DNA of 64,000 nt, from assembly GCF_000016505.1 (NCBI RefSeq), contig NC_009706.1:2356001-2420000 (forward strand), given 5' to 3'. Of this stretch, positions 25,922-35,767 are shown in pieces. The position numbers and the translations under genes were made by a program. Positions within the stretch are counted from its first letter, which is position 1. Each line of letters opens with the position of its first letter. This DNA is from Clostridium kluyveri DSM 555. GTDB lineage: Bacteria > Bacillota > Clostridia > Clostridiales > Clostridiaceae. The notes under the pieces were generated by a model. It was given only the letters and a program-made list of their open reading frames with translations. It searched no databases and was not told the origin of the DNA.

Positions 25922-27541
25922 TTAAATATGCCTTAATTGATTTAAAATACTTTTATACTCTTCTTCAAGCATTTCCTTATCACAATTTGGCAGTGACATT
26001 TTAGAAATAATTTCAGTAAGTCTCATCTGCAAGATGGACTTTTCCATGTTGCAATTACTGCTGTTATTTTTCAGCTCTTGCTTCTCTTCAAATTCTTTTA
26101 GATTCCCATGAAATTCTGTTATTTGTCCATTTTTCAATAACATTAAGCTGTCTGCCACCGAATTTATAAATTTATTATCATGGGATACAAATAAAACTGT
26201 ACCTTCATAGGTTTTAATAATATTTTCAAGAGCCTCAGTAGATTGCATATCAAGATAATTTGTGGGCTCATCAAGAAGTAATACATTAGCCTTTGAAACA
26301 AATAATTTTGCAAATGAAACTTTTATCCTTTCCCCTCCGCTGAGTACGCAAACTTTTTTATATACATCATCACCAAAAAATAATAATCTTGCCAAGATTG
26401 TCCTTACAGAACTTTCACTTTGAATTGAATCTTCCATTACATTTTCAATTAAGGTTTTATTATAGTCTAAATTTTCAAACCTCTGACAGAAGTAACCTAT
26501 TACCGCCTTAGGTACAGCATATATTGGATTAAAGTGATTATTTATAAGATTTAGCAGTGTAGTTTTTCCCGAACCATTATTTCCAACCAGAGCAGTTTTA
26601 CTTCCATTGTATATTTTAAAATCAGTATTATTTAAAATAACATTACTGTCATAGCTGAAACATATTTTATTTCCAGATATGACTACTTTATTTCTAGGAG
26701 GATCAGTCAGTGAAAAATCAAACTTTACTTCTGGAATTTTATCTGGTTTTTCCTTAACCTCCAGTTTCTTCAGACGGGTTTTTATAGTTTTTGCCGTCCC
26801 TTCTACTTTTTTTCTTTTTTCATTACTCTCTCTCTTGTGAAGTCTTGCTTCTGAATTTCCCATTCTCTTTGGGGCTTTTTTCATAGATTTTGATTTATTT
26901 TCTCTCCCTGTAATAGCCTTCTGAAGCCTTGATTTTTCACTTATATATTTGTCATATTCATTTTGAATGCTTTTCCTCTCTCTAAACTTCTGTTTTATAT
27001 ATGAGGAGTAATTTCCCTCATAAAAGACAAGTTTTCCATTTTCTATTTCAATAATTTTATTGCAAAGTGAATCCATAAAGTCCCTGTCATGGCTTATTAA
27101 CATAAATGTTTCTATATTGGACAATTTCTTTTGTAAAAGTTTAATACCATCATAATCAAGATTGGAAGTAGGTTCATCTGCCAGAAGCAGCTCCCCCTCC
27201 TTACTCAATGCAGCTGCAATATTGAGTTTGGTATATTCTCCTCCACTTACATTGTCTTTATCAATTTTTTTATCCACTTTAAACTCTTTTAATATTTTTC
27301 CATCAGCTGTTATGTCCTCATTTGAAAATTGTTTAATATATGCTATGGAACAGTGCCTGTAAATGATCCCCTCGTCTTCTTTTGCATTTCCTGCTAAAAT
27401 ATTCAAGAGAGTACTTTTACCTGCACCATTTCTCCCTACAACTCCTATCTTATCTCCACTTTCTATTTTTAAATTCTTAAAAGATAGAATCAATCTATCT
27501 CTATAATATTTTTTTAAATTCCTAGCTTCTAAAATAAGCAT
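25922..27541 (-). CDS. ABC-F family ATPase, ribosomal protection type
   Basis: A 539-residue soluble protein with two ABC ATPase domains and no membrane segment. Walker A sequences are GRNGAGKST (residues about 33-41) and GNNGSGKTT (about 320-328). Signatures are SGGEYTKLNIAA and LSGGERIKVSFA, and the Walker B motifs are LLADEPTSNLD and LLLDEPTNYLD. A charged linker of about 90 residues separates the domains, as in ABC-F proteins that bind the ribosomal E site. The Vga/Lsa-like size suggests antibiotic protection, but the antibiotic cannot be read from sequence. AAAGGAG precedes ATG 27541; the frame itself opens at TTG 27562. Confidence 0.9.
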   Translation of the reverse strand: MLILEARNLKKYYRDRLILSFKNLKIESGDKIGVVGRNGAGKSTLLNILAGNAKEDEGIIYRHCSIAYIKQFSNEDITADGKILKEFKVDKKIDKDNVSGGEYTKLNIAAALSKEGELLLADEPTSNLDYDGIKLLQKKLSNIETFMLISHDRDFMDSLCNKIIEIENGKLVFYEGNYSSYIKQKFRERKSIQNEYDKYISEKSRLQKAITGRENKSKSMKKAPKRMGNSEARLHKRESNEKRKKVEGTAKTIKTRLKKLEVKEKPDKIPEVKFDFSLTDPPRNKVVISGNKICFSYDSNVILNNTDFKIYNGSKTALVGNNGSGKTTLLNLINNHFNPIYAVPKAVIGYFCQRFENLDYNKTLIENVMEDSIQSESSVRTILARLLFFGDDVYKKVCVLSGGERIKVSFAKLFVSKANVLLLDEPTNYLDMQSTEALENIIKTYEGTVLFVSHDNKFINSVADSLMLLKNGQITEFHGNLKEFEEKQELKNNSSNCNMEKSILQMRLTEIISKMSLPNCDKEMLEEEYKSILNQLRHI

Positions 27542-27816
27542 AAAAAAATCTCTCCTTTGCAAAAGCTGGAAAGATAAATGAAAAACAGGTACATAAATAA
27601 TACACTACAATTAAACTTATAGTACTGTTATTATAATACTTATATTATTGTTCCATTTAAACTAATCCAGCAAAATAAAGGCATGCCTTGCCCATAAAAT
27701 TTAAATTTAACTTTTCTTAAAGCTGAATTAGTTTATTTTCATTAATTACATACCCTGCCCTTTCATAATATTAATTACATTTTATCAGATTTAATTTAAG
27801 ATATCAATTATAAAGA

Positions 27817-29058
27817 TTAATGTTCTTCCACTTCATCCCATATCATTTTAGCTCTTGGAAATGGCATCAAGGCTCTGTCCAGTATACCCTGAACATAGGC
27901 AATAAGTATACCATAATTAACTATAGGTACTTTAAACTCCCTGGCAGTATTAATTCTATGCAGCATTGCAGATTTATTTAACATACATCCTCCACAGTGA
28001 ACTATAAGAGAATATCTCTTTATGTCATCTGTAAAAGATACTCCCGAGGAAAACTCAAAATCTATTTTTTTACCTGTAATCTGCCTTATCCATCTTGGTA
28101 TTTTCACTTTTCCTATATCGTCAGACTGTCTGTGATGGGTACACCCCTCTGCTATTAATACTTTATCTCCGTCTTTTAATTTGCCTACAGCCTTAACCCC
28201 TTTTATAAGTTCTATTAAATCACCTTTAAATCTGGCAAATAATATAGAAAAAGAAGTCATCAAAATATCCTTTGGTGTATCTGCAGCTACTTTTAAAAAT
28301 GCCTGGGAATCTGTAACCACTATTTTAGGTTTTTTACCTAAGCTTTCCAATGTTTCTCTAAGTTCATATTCCTTGGTAACCACTGCAATGGCATCACTTT
28401 CAAGTACATCCCTTATGGTTTGCTGCTGAGGCAGTATAAGTCTCCCCTTAGGTGCGGCCTTGTCTATAGGAGTAACCAGCACCACAAAATCTCCAGGACT
28501 TATTAAATCCCCAATTATCTTGAATTTATCCTCTTCCTTAGGCAATATACCGGCTATCTGATTTTTTAATTCTTTTATTCCCTTTCCTGTAACAGCAGAT
28601 ACAGCTATAAGGGGAATATCCAATTCCTCCTTTATATTTTTAATATCTTTCTCATCTATATTAGATATATCCCACTTATTTAAAATCCCCATAAAAGGAA
28701 TTTTCTTACTTTTGATTTCATCAATTATATATCTGTCATACTCTGTAATCCCTACCGTTGAATCTATTACTACCAATGATATATCTGTCTTATTCAAAAC
28801 TTCCAAGGTCTTTTTCTTCCTCAGTTCTCCAAGCTGTCCACTATCATCCAGTCCTGCTGTATCAATTATGACACAGGGGCCTATAGGAAGAATTTCTATA
28901 GATTTATACACCGGATCCGTAGTGGTGCCTTTCACACTGGATACAATAGCTATATCCTGCCCTGTTATGGCATTTATAATACTTGACTTACCTGCATTCC
29001 TCCTTCCAAAGAGAGTTATATGTACTCTAACGGAACGAGGGGCTTCATTTAAACTCAT
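27817..29058 (-). CDS. hydF: [FeFe]-hydrogenase H-cluster maturation GTPase HydF
   Basis: A 413-residue protein with an N-terminal GTPase (GRRNAGKSSIINAI, DTAGLDDSG, NKWD) and a C-terminal iron-sulfur region. In that region GCTHH and HCGGCM supply the HxH...HCxxC-type ligands of HydF. It is the scaffold that assembles and delivers the 2Fe subcluster to the hydrogenase. Its presence shows the organism makes [FeFe] hydrogenase and is anaerobic. hydE and hydG are not in this window. AAGGA precedes ATG 29058. It lies 63 bases downstream of aspA and may share its transcript. Confidence 0.95.
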   Translation of the reverse strand: MSLNEAPRSVRVHITLFGRRNAGKSSIINAITGQDIAIVSSVKGTTTDPVYKSIEILPIGPCVIIDTAGLDDSGQLGELRKKKTLEVLNKTDISLVVIDSTVGITEYDRYIIDEIKSKKIPFMGILNKWDISNIDEKDIKNIKEELDIPLIAVSAVTGKGIKELKNQIAGILPKEEDKFKIIGDLISPGDFVVLVTPIDKAAPKGRLILPQQQTIRDVLESDAIAVVTKEYELRETLESLGKKPKIVVTDSQAFLKVAADTPKDILMTSFSILFARFKGDLIELIKGVKAVGKLKDGDKVLIAEGCTHHRQSDDIGKVKIPRWIRQITGKKIDFEFSSGVSFTDDIKRYSLIVHCGGCMLNKSAMLHRINTAREFKVPIVNYGILIAYVQGILDRALMPFPRAKMIWDEVEEH

Positions 29059-29121
29059 TTGTTATCCTTAGTGAGAGAAATTCTCTATAAGCTTCAAACT
29101 CTCACTAAATTCACCTCCTCT

Positions 29122-30519
29122 TTATATTCCTGGTATTCCAGGCTTTGTAAGTTGATATGGATTTATTATTTCATCTATCTTTTCCCTTGGAAGTACTTCC
29201 TCTTCATATAAAATTTCTCTTATTGTCTTATGTTCTTTTAAAGCTTTCTCTGCCAGCTTTCCAGCCTTATCATAACCTATATAATGTACAAGAGCCGTTG
29301 CCAGGGCAGTAGATGCTTCCAGGTTTTTTCTGCAATTTTCTTCATTTACTTTAATACCCTTAATACATTTTTCTCTAAATATTATAACTGTTTTTTCTAA
29401 AAGTTCCAATGATTCAAGCAAACACTCCGCAATTAAAGGAGTAAAAGCATTTAGTTCCAGCTGACCTGAGCTGCTCGCCATGGTAATGGCAGTATCGTTT
29501 GATATTACCCTTATGCTTACCTGGGCTGTCATTTCAGCTATAACCGGATTAACTTTTCCCGGCATAATAGTGGAACCGGATTGAACTTTTGGAAGTATGA
29601 TTTCTCCAATTCCCCCTACAGGCCCTGAATTTAAAATTCTTAAATCATTTGAAATTTTTAAAAGGTTAACAGCCAGAGACTTCAATAATCCTGAAACTTC
29701 CACAAATATATCACAGTTTTGAGTTACATCCATGGGATAATCTGACCTTGCAATTCCAAGTCCCGTTAAATCCTGAAGTACATCTGTTATCTCATATATA
29801 AATTTATTGGTGGCATTAAGCCCTGTACCTATGGCAGTACCCCCTATATTAACTTCTCTAAGTCTTTCTTCCACCTTATATATTCTCCACCTGTCTCTGG
29901 CTATTGCTTTTGCATAGGCTCCAAATCCCTGTCCTACCATCATAGGCAGTGCATCCATAAGCTGAGTTCTTCCAAGCTTTATTATGTCTGAAAATTCATT
30001 TTCCTTTACCTGCAATTCTTCCTGCAGATCAGCCAGACAACTGCTCAGCCTTCTTATGCTCCTGATGGCTGAAATTCTCAAAGCCGTGGGATAAACATCA
30101 TTAGTGGACTGTGACATATTTACATCATTTAAGGGATGCACCAGATTATAATCTCCCTTTTTCCCTCCCAGTATTTCTATTGCTCTATTGGCTATGACCT
30201 CATTTACATTCATATTTGTAGATGTGCCGGCTCCTCCCTGAAATGCACTTAGGAAAAATTGGTCATTAAAATTTCCTTCCATAACCTCTTCACTGGCTTT
30301 AATTATGGCTTCTGCCTTATCTTCTGGAAGTTCTTTTAAATCTTCATTTACTATAGCAGCTGCTTTCTTTATAAGTGCAATTTCTTTTATCAGATTTAAA
30401 TTTACGGTTTTTCCTCCCAGATTGAAATTTTCAAGAGCCCTTTTGGTATTAATGCCAAAATAAGAAGAATTATCAATTTCTTTTTCTCCGAGTAAATCCT
30501 TTTCTATTCTAATTTGCAT
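29122..30519 (-). CDS. aspA: Aspartate ammonia-lyase
   Basis: A 465-residue member of the fumarase/aspartase superfamily. The signature loop GSTIMPGKVNPV lies near residues 313-324, and the N-terminal segment RIEKDLLGEKEIDNSSYFGI favours aspartase over fumarase. It interconverts aspartate and fumarate plus ammonia. AGGAGG precedes ATG 30519. It sits 40 bases after the PglX gene on the same strand, so it could be cotranscribed with it, but that looks accidental. Aspartase rather than FumC is judged by eye. Confidence 0.9.
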   Translation of the reverse strand: MQIRIEKDLLGEKEIDNSSYFGINTKRALENFNLGGKTVNLNLIKEIALIKKAAAIVNEDLKELPEDKAEAIIKASEEVMEGNFNDQFFLSAFQGGAGTSTNMNVNEVIANRAIEILGGKKGDYNLVHPLNDVNMSQSTNDVYPTALRISAIRSIRRLSSCLADLQEELQVKENEFSDIIKLGRTQLMDALPMMVGQGFGAYAKAIARDRWRIYKVEERLREVNIGGTAIGTGLNATNKFIYEITDVLQDLTGLGIARSDYPMDVTQNCDIFVEVSGLLKSLAVNLLKISNDLRILNSGPVGGIGEIILPKVQSGSTIMPGKVNPVIAEMTAQVSIRVISNDTAITMASSSGQLELNAFTPLIAECLLESLELLEKTVIIFREKCIKGIKVNEENCRKNLEASTALATALVHYIGYDKAGKLAEKALKEHKTIREILYEEEVLPREKIDEIINPYQLTKPGIPGI

Positions 30520-30558
30520 ACCAAACCTCCTAATACTAAGCTGAAAATTATTATATAA

Positions 30559-33500
30559 TTATTTTTCTAGGGTTTTCACAAGAGGTAAAAATTTTTTGTA
30601 ATTGGCAATTATGCCTAAGTCTAATTCTATTTCTATGTTCATATTGGCCTTGCTTATCAATATTTCATCATATATATTCAATTCATACTGTTTTTTATAA
30701 AGGCTCTCTAGTTTTTTCCTTATATCCTTCTTTTCTTTTTCACATGGATTTCCTATCTTATAGGACAAAGATTGTATATCTTTATATATTTTATCCTGAA
30801 TATTATTTACATAACAGTTCCTTATTACAGATAAAATTCCCTTATGGTACCTGTGTACATAAACCAAACAATTGAAGGCTTTATATTTACCTGATGTAAA
30901 CAACCAATATATAGGCCTTTTTTTATATATTTGAACATGGTCTTTAAAAAAATCATTTATAAAATATCTTCTTAGGGTGTCTTCATCTGTTTCCCCTTCC
31001 TTTTTTCCAAGGGTGTTTGCTATAAAACTTAAATTTTCACATAAAGTTTTTTTGCCAAAAACCACAGATACAAACTGTATAAATCTATCTACTATATCAT
31101 TTTTAAAACAGCTGTTACAAAGTATGGGAATAATATTATCTTCATCTGGTAAATACCTTGTGAAATCTGTATTTTTCTGCCCGTCAAAACTATAGATGCC
31201 TTCATCAGAACAGATAATACCCTCTCTATCGATAGAATACCTGCCAAACATACATCCCACCCCATAGGAAATAAATGATTTAACATCCCTTTTTTTATCC
31301 GCTCTCCTAATAGTAATGTCTTTATCCAAAATTTCCGGTGTCAACTCATCCTGCAGACCATAAATACCGATAAATATTTTATTTAGTTCTTCTTCCTTTT
31401 GTTTTAACCTGTTGAACTGATTATTTGCAAATGACTCCCAAATATTAAATGCACGGTATATATAATACTGCTCCTGTGAATCATAATTGCCGGATAGATC
31501 CTTTTTATCTCCACATACCAACATAAAAGGATGCTTTTTAAAACTCCAGGATGTCTCAAAAAAATCCCACTCCATTTTTGATATACTTATACATTCTTCA
31601 CACAGGTCATTAATTTTCTTTTTCATATCTGGATTTTTTTCAATATATATGGGAATTTGCTTAACCGTTCCTGCAGTGAGATTTAAAGTGGGAGATATAA
31701 ATTTAAATATATTCATCATTATCTTGGTGTTAAAAAAAGCCAATATATAATTATAATCCTCTGGATTTTTCACAAATATGGAATCTGCAGACTGGTCAAA
31801 AATAAATCCTTTATTTAAAACTCTTATGGTATTATTTCCTGAGGTTATTCTCTTCCAGCTTATACCCTTCTTGAAAAAAAATTTTTCATTTCTTATAAGG
31901 GAACCTTTCTCCCTTCTTACCTTTTCTCCATTGTTTCTCCAGTAGATTACCTCTGAAATATTGCCATACCATTTTCGGGCTTCTCCTCCCATCTGATAGG
32001 GTATCCAATATTTTATATTATTACTTTCTCCCTTGAAATTTATAAGTTTATATTTTACTTCAAACCAATGTCTTATATATTTATTATTATTTCCAGTTTG
32101 CATACCGGTACATGGAAAGGCCACATCTCCTATTATACTTGCCCTGCTTAGTATTTCAATTTCCCCTCTGGTAAGCCAATACCCAAACCTGCTTCCGGGA
32201 ATGCTTTTCATTTTGTCTTGATTTAAGGTAAATCTATAATTCACATGTGGATCATCTACAGCTTCCCTAACCTTAACAGGTTGATTATTAGCTCCTTTAA
32301 AATCTGACAACTTAATATAACTGCCTTTCATATTAACTTTATAATTTCTTAAAGTAAATGTACATATGGGTACTGTGGCTTCTTCAAATCCTGAATACTC
32401 CAATTGAATTAAACTAGTTATACTTTTATGGTCAATTATCTTTTCCCTCAACTTTTGATAAGACTGTATAAACATCCATACAAAAGGAGTCATAAATGCC
32501 AATTGACCATTATATTTTACCTTCGAAAAGCCATATGCCATAAAAGCAGAAAATATATCGCTTTTGGCCTCTGGATAATTTTTTCCAATATACTTTGCCA
32601 GAAGTTCAGGTAAATATTTATTACTGATATAAGGAGGATTTGTTACTAAAATATCATATGTATACCACATTATGCGAGCCTGTTTTATTAATTTTGACAG
32701 CTCTCCAATAATTTGTTTTCTTCTTTTTTCCCTAAGTAAGTTACTTTCTCCTAAGCTTTTTATATATTCCAGTCTATTTAATAGAATATCCTCTTTAAAC
32801 TCTCTTAATTCTATAAGAGAGCCATATATCTTTGCATCCTTAAATTGGTCTATGAAATTTTTTAAAATATTATAATGTGTATTATAATTATCACCTAATA
32901 CATACTTTATATCCTCATCACTGAAATTATTAGTTTCCCTTATAGATACTATATTAAATTTTACAGCTTTTCTCTTAATTTTTTCAAGAAGACATCTGTC
33001 ATATTTCATTCCTTCCATACCAATAATGAAACAGGCAAGCTGGCAGGCTCCATCATGTATATCCATACCATAAATATTATTTTGTATAATCATCTCCGGT
33101 ATTTCATCTTCACCATATCCACATTTTCTATATATCTGATATAATAATCGAAACATATATACCAGTATGTGCCCAGATCCACAGGCAGGGTCAACACATT
33201 TTATGTCCCTGGCCTTTAAATCCTTATCTATGTAGGATTTTAATTCCTGCTGCGGCTCCAAATTTTCTATATAAAATTCCCATCTTTTTTTTAAGGCCTG
33301 ATGTTCTGGGTGAGCTTCTATCCAGTACCTTCCCAGTGAATTCTGAACCATATATTTTACTATCCAGTCTGGAGTGAACAGTTGAGTGGCGTAAGGTATT
33401 TCTTGTTTTGTATATTTTTTTTTTGAGCTTATTATTCTATTTTGTTCCTCAGATATGTAATATTCATAAAGCCATCCTATAATCTCCACATCATACCACA

Positions 33501-34086
33501 ACTTTTCTGGTATGGTATGGATAAGTCTAAATACAAAATTTTTTTCACCTAAAAGTTCCTCTGGAAATAGTAATTCTGTATAATCCGGCCATCCTTGAAA
33601 TACAAAAGGTAGAAACTCCTTTAAATCACTGCATCTTGATAATACCATATACTTTAGTAGGCCTTCTGCATCCTCGCTTAATCTCATGCTCTGAATTTTT
33701 TTCAAATCCAGAGAAAAATTTATTCCATTAATATTCTGCATTGAATTATATTCATTATATTTTACAATAAAGGTTTCAGGTATGTATTTATTAACTTCCA
33801 TAAATCTTAAGGCAATAAATCTATTGAACCAGGAATAGGCAATTTCTTCAATAACTATGTCATAGCCTTTCTCTCCATTTTTATTTAAGGATTCTATTCT
33901 GTTTATGATCATTTCTATCTGCAGCTTTTCCTTTTCACTACATATTGTTTCTTCAAATCCTCTAATTGTATGTAGGTTTTCAATATAATCCTTTTCTATA
34001 CCTTTTGTTGCAGCCCTTATTTTAACTTTTTCTACAAGTTCCTTTCTGCTTTTAACTGCAAAATTTTTTAATACATTCTTATTCAT
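30559..34086 (-). CDS. pglX: BREX-type adenine-specific DNA methyltransferase PglX
   Basis: A protein of about 1175 residues that begins MNKNVLKNFAVKSRKELV, the usual PglX start. SAM motif I DPACGSGHILVYMFRLLY lies near residue 300 and the catalytic motif NPPY (TNPPYISNKYLPELL) near residue 484. A target-recognition region and long helical tail follow. PglX methylates adenine for self-marking in BREX phage defence. The frame opens at 34101, but GAGG lies nine bases before ATG 34086, which also fits the family start. No brxA, brxB, brxC, pglZ or brxL is in the window, so it is solitary here. It may be an orphan methylase or a type IIG-like enzyme. Confidence 0.85.
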   Translation of the reverse strand: MNKNVLKNFAVKSRKELVEKVKIRAATKGIEKDYIENLHTIRGFEETICSEKEKLQIEMIINRIESLNKNGEKGYDIVIEEIAYSWFNRFIALRFMEVNKYIPETFIVKYNEYNSMQNINGINFSLDLKKIQSMRLSEDAEGLLKYMVLSRCSDLKEFLPFVFQGWPDYTELLFPEELLGEKNFVFRLIHTIPEKLWYDVEIIGWLYEYYISEEQNRIISSKKKYTKQEIPYATQLFTPDWIVKYMVQNSLGRYWIEAHPEHQALKKRWEFYIENLEPQQELKSYIDKDLKARDIKCVDPACGSGHILVYMFRLLYQIYRKCGYGEDEIPEMIIQNNIYGMDIHDGACQLACFIIGMEGMKYDRCLLEKIKRKAVKFNIVSIRETNNFSDEDIKYVLGDNYNTHYNILKNFIDQFKDAKIYGSLIELREFKEDILLNRLEYIKSLGESNLLREKRRKQIIGELSKLIKQARIMWYTYDILVTNPPYISNKYLPELLAKYIGKNYPEAKSDIFSAFMAYGFSKVKYNGQLAFMTPFVWMFIQSYQKLREKIIDHKSITSLIQLEYSGFEEATVPICTFTLRNYKVNMKGSYIKLSDFKGANNQPVKVREAVDDPHVNYRFTLNQDKMKSIPGSRFGYWLTRGEIEILSRASIIGDVAFPCTGMQTGNNNKYIRHWFEVKYKLINFKGESNNIKYWIPYQMGGEARKWYGNISEVIYWRNNGEKVRREKGSLIRNEKFFFKKGISWKRITSGNNTIRVLNKGFIFDQSADSIFVKNPEDYNYILAFFNTKIMMNIFKFISPTLNLTAGTVKQIPIYIEKNPDMKKKINDLCEECISISKMEWDFFETSWSFKKHPFMLVCGDKKDLSGNYDSQEQYYIYRAFNIWESFANNQFNRLKQKEEELNKIFIGIYGLQDELTPEILDKDITIRRADKKRDVKSFISYGVGCMFGRYSIDREGIICSDEGIYSFDGQKNTDFTRYLPDEDNIIPILCNSCFKNDIVDRFIQFVSVVFGKKTLCENLSFIANTLGKKEGETDEDTLRRYFINDFFKDHVQIYKKRPIYWLFTSGKYKAFNCLVYVHRYHKGILSVIRNCYVNNIQDKIYKDIQSLSYKIGNPCEKEKKDIRKKLESLYKKQYELNIYDEILISKANMNIEIELDLGIIANYKKFLPLVKTLEK

Positions 34087-34122
34087 ATACCATATCCTCA
34101 TTTTTAAATACTTATAAACAAA

Positions 34123-34156
34123 AACACTATTAAAATCAACGAATTTTAATAGTGTT
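34123..34156 (-). terminator. Terminator between the small unknown gene and pglX
   Basis: A perfect 14-bp stem (34123-34136 with 34143-34156) and a 6-base loop are followed on the minus strand by TTTTTGTTT. It should separate pglX transcription from the upstream block. Confidence 0.8.
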
Positions 34157-34164
34157 CTTTAATT

Positions 34165-34500
34165 TTAAGCTTTATTAAAATCCTTTTCCTCTTCAGAATT
34201 TAATGTATCCTTAATAGAGTCAAATATTGATTTTATAGTCTTACTGGTGAAGTCCTCTATTTCATTCATTATTTCATCTTTACTTTTTAATTTAGATATA
34301 TATACATCCAGCTCCCCTTTATGCAGATCTTTTATGGTTCTAACCACTGCATACTCTCCGCTATTATCCTCAGGTATTATGGAATCCCCTGATTGAAGAG
34401 TTAGATATATAGGGTTGGTTGTCTTTATCTGACTATGGAATTCCTTTGAAGTCTCCAAAATATCGTCTGAAATAATATAAAAATTTACAATAATTTCCAT
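34165..34500 (-). CDS. Hypothetical protein
   Basis: About 111 residues, acidic and probably cytoplasmic; I do not recognise the family. A beta-rich first half (MEIIVNFYIISDDILETSKE, then GEYAVVRTIKDLHKGELDVY) is followed by a helical, charged tail (SKTIKSIFDSIKDTLNSEEE). The frame opens at 34536, but CAGGAGGG stands eleven bases before ATG 34500. It follows the YibE/F gene by 84 bases and ends at the terminator 34123-34156, so it probably closes that transcription unit. Confidence 0.6.
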   Translation of the reverse strand: MEIIVNFYIISDDILETSKEFHSQIKTTNPIYLTLQSGDSIIPEDNSGEYAVVRTIKDLHKGELDVYISKLKSKDEIMNEIEDFTSKTIKSIFDSIKDTLNSEEEKDFNKA

Positions 34501-34584
34501 GATATTGTATACCCTCCTGTTTTCAATCTGTTTCACTGTATTATATTATTTCAAATTAGAAAATGTTACCTTTGAACTTTTAAG

Positions 34585-35736
34585 CTAGCCTTTTTTATTT
34601 GAATACGATTTAACTAGTATTGCAGATACAACTGCAGTAATTGGAACTGCAAAAACTAACCCAATGCTGCCTGCCAGAGCTTTTAATATCTCTGCGGCTA
34701 TAATATCCTGATCTATGGCAGTAGAAATAGATGTACTATAGGAATATGCAGAAACCATAATCATTATATACATGGCTCCTCCTGCATAGGCAAGTATAAG
34801 GGTATTTGCCATAGTACCCATGATATCCTTCCCCACATTCATCCCTGACTTTATAAGCTCTTTTACAGTCATATCCGGTTTGGCACTTCCAATTTCTTTT
34901 ATGGAAGAGGCTATAGACATACTTACATCCATAACTGCCCCTAAAGCCCCCATAATTATGCCTGCAAAAAGCAATCCTGAAAAGTCAAAATTGGCATTTT
35001 GTGCCGTATATATAATGGATTGCATTTCTTCATCGGTAAGTCCATTAACCCTTATTATAAAATTTGAAAATACTGCTATAATTCCTGCAATCAAAACTCC
35101 TCCGGAAGTTCCTATAATAGCAGCCAGAGTCTTTTCATTTTTTCCACTTATTATGAGAAGATTTACTACAATTACAAAAATACATACTAGAGAAGACACC
35201 AATGTAGGATTAAATCCCTGTATTATAAGAGGTATAAGTACTTTTATTACCACAAATCCAGTTATAATCAATGTTATAATGGATTTTAGTCCTTTTTTCC
35301 CTCCAATAACCGCCAAGGATATAATAAAAAACAATGCCAGTCTGTATAAGTACTTATACCTTACTATTTCATATATATAGGCATCTTCTACATTTCCTTT
35401 TTGATCATACCTATCTATGTTAACTAATACTTCATCTCCTACTTTTACAAAACTCTGAGTACTGCTGCTCTCATCTTTAATCTTTCCCCCTACAAAATTT
35501 TGAACTGTAATTACCTTGCCTTTAAGTTTTCCTGAGATTATTTTAACATCTGCATTGGAAAATCTCTCAGAACCCTTATTTTCTGTGGAATGTATTTTGA
35601 TAACTTTTCCATGAACAGCACTGTTATCTCCATCTTCACCGCTTAAAGATGACCTTACAAAAAATATAACTATGAGTATTACAATAAATGCTATTAAAAA
35701 AATTACATTTTTTTTATCCCTCTTTAATATTTTAAC
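34585..35736 (-). CDS. YibE/F family membrane protein, start unclear
   Basis: A frame of about 383 residues after the stop at 35737-35739. It has an N-terminal hydrophobic anchor (FLIAFIVILIVIFFV), an extracytoplasmic domain (about residues 32-140), and then seven or so helices with YibE/F features such as GALGAVMDVSMSIASSI. No ATG, GTG or TTG occurs in the first 120 codons; the first usable one is TTG 35334, which would remove the N-terminal domain. GAGAGGGATGA lies just before a GTT codon at 35734, so the start may have mutated from GTG. A small frameshift near an ATG at about 35741 is an alternative. YibE/F function is unknown. Confidence 0.7.
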   Translation of the reverse strand, partial: VKILKRDKKNVIFLIAFIVILIVIFFVRSSLSGEDGDNSAVHGKVIKIHSTENKGSERFSNADVKIISGKLKGKVITVQNFVGGKIKDESSSTQSFVKVGDEVLVNIDRYDQKGNVEDAYIYEIVRYKYLYRLALFFIISLAVIGGKKGLKSIITLIITGFVVIKVLIPLIIQGFNPTLVSSLVCIFVIVVNLLIISGKNEKTLAAIIGTSGGVLIAGIIAVFSNFIIRVNGLTDEEMQSIIYTAQNANFDFSGLLFAGIIMGALGAVMDVSMSIASSIKEIGSAKPDMTVKELIKSGMNVGKDIMGTMANTLILAYAGGAMYIMIMVSAYSYSTSISTAIDQDIIAAEILKALAGSIGLVFAVPITAVVSAILVKSYSNKKG

Positions 35737-35767
35737 TCATCCCTCTCAACATAAGCCATCTTATAAG

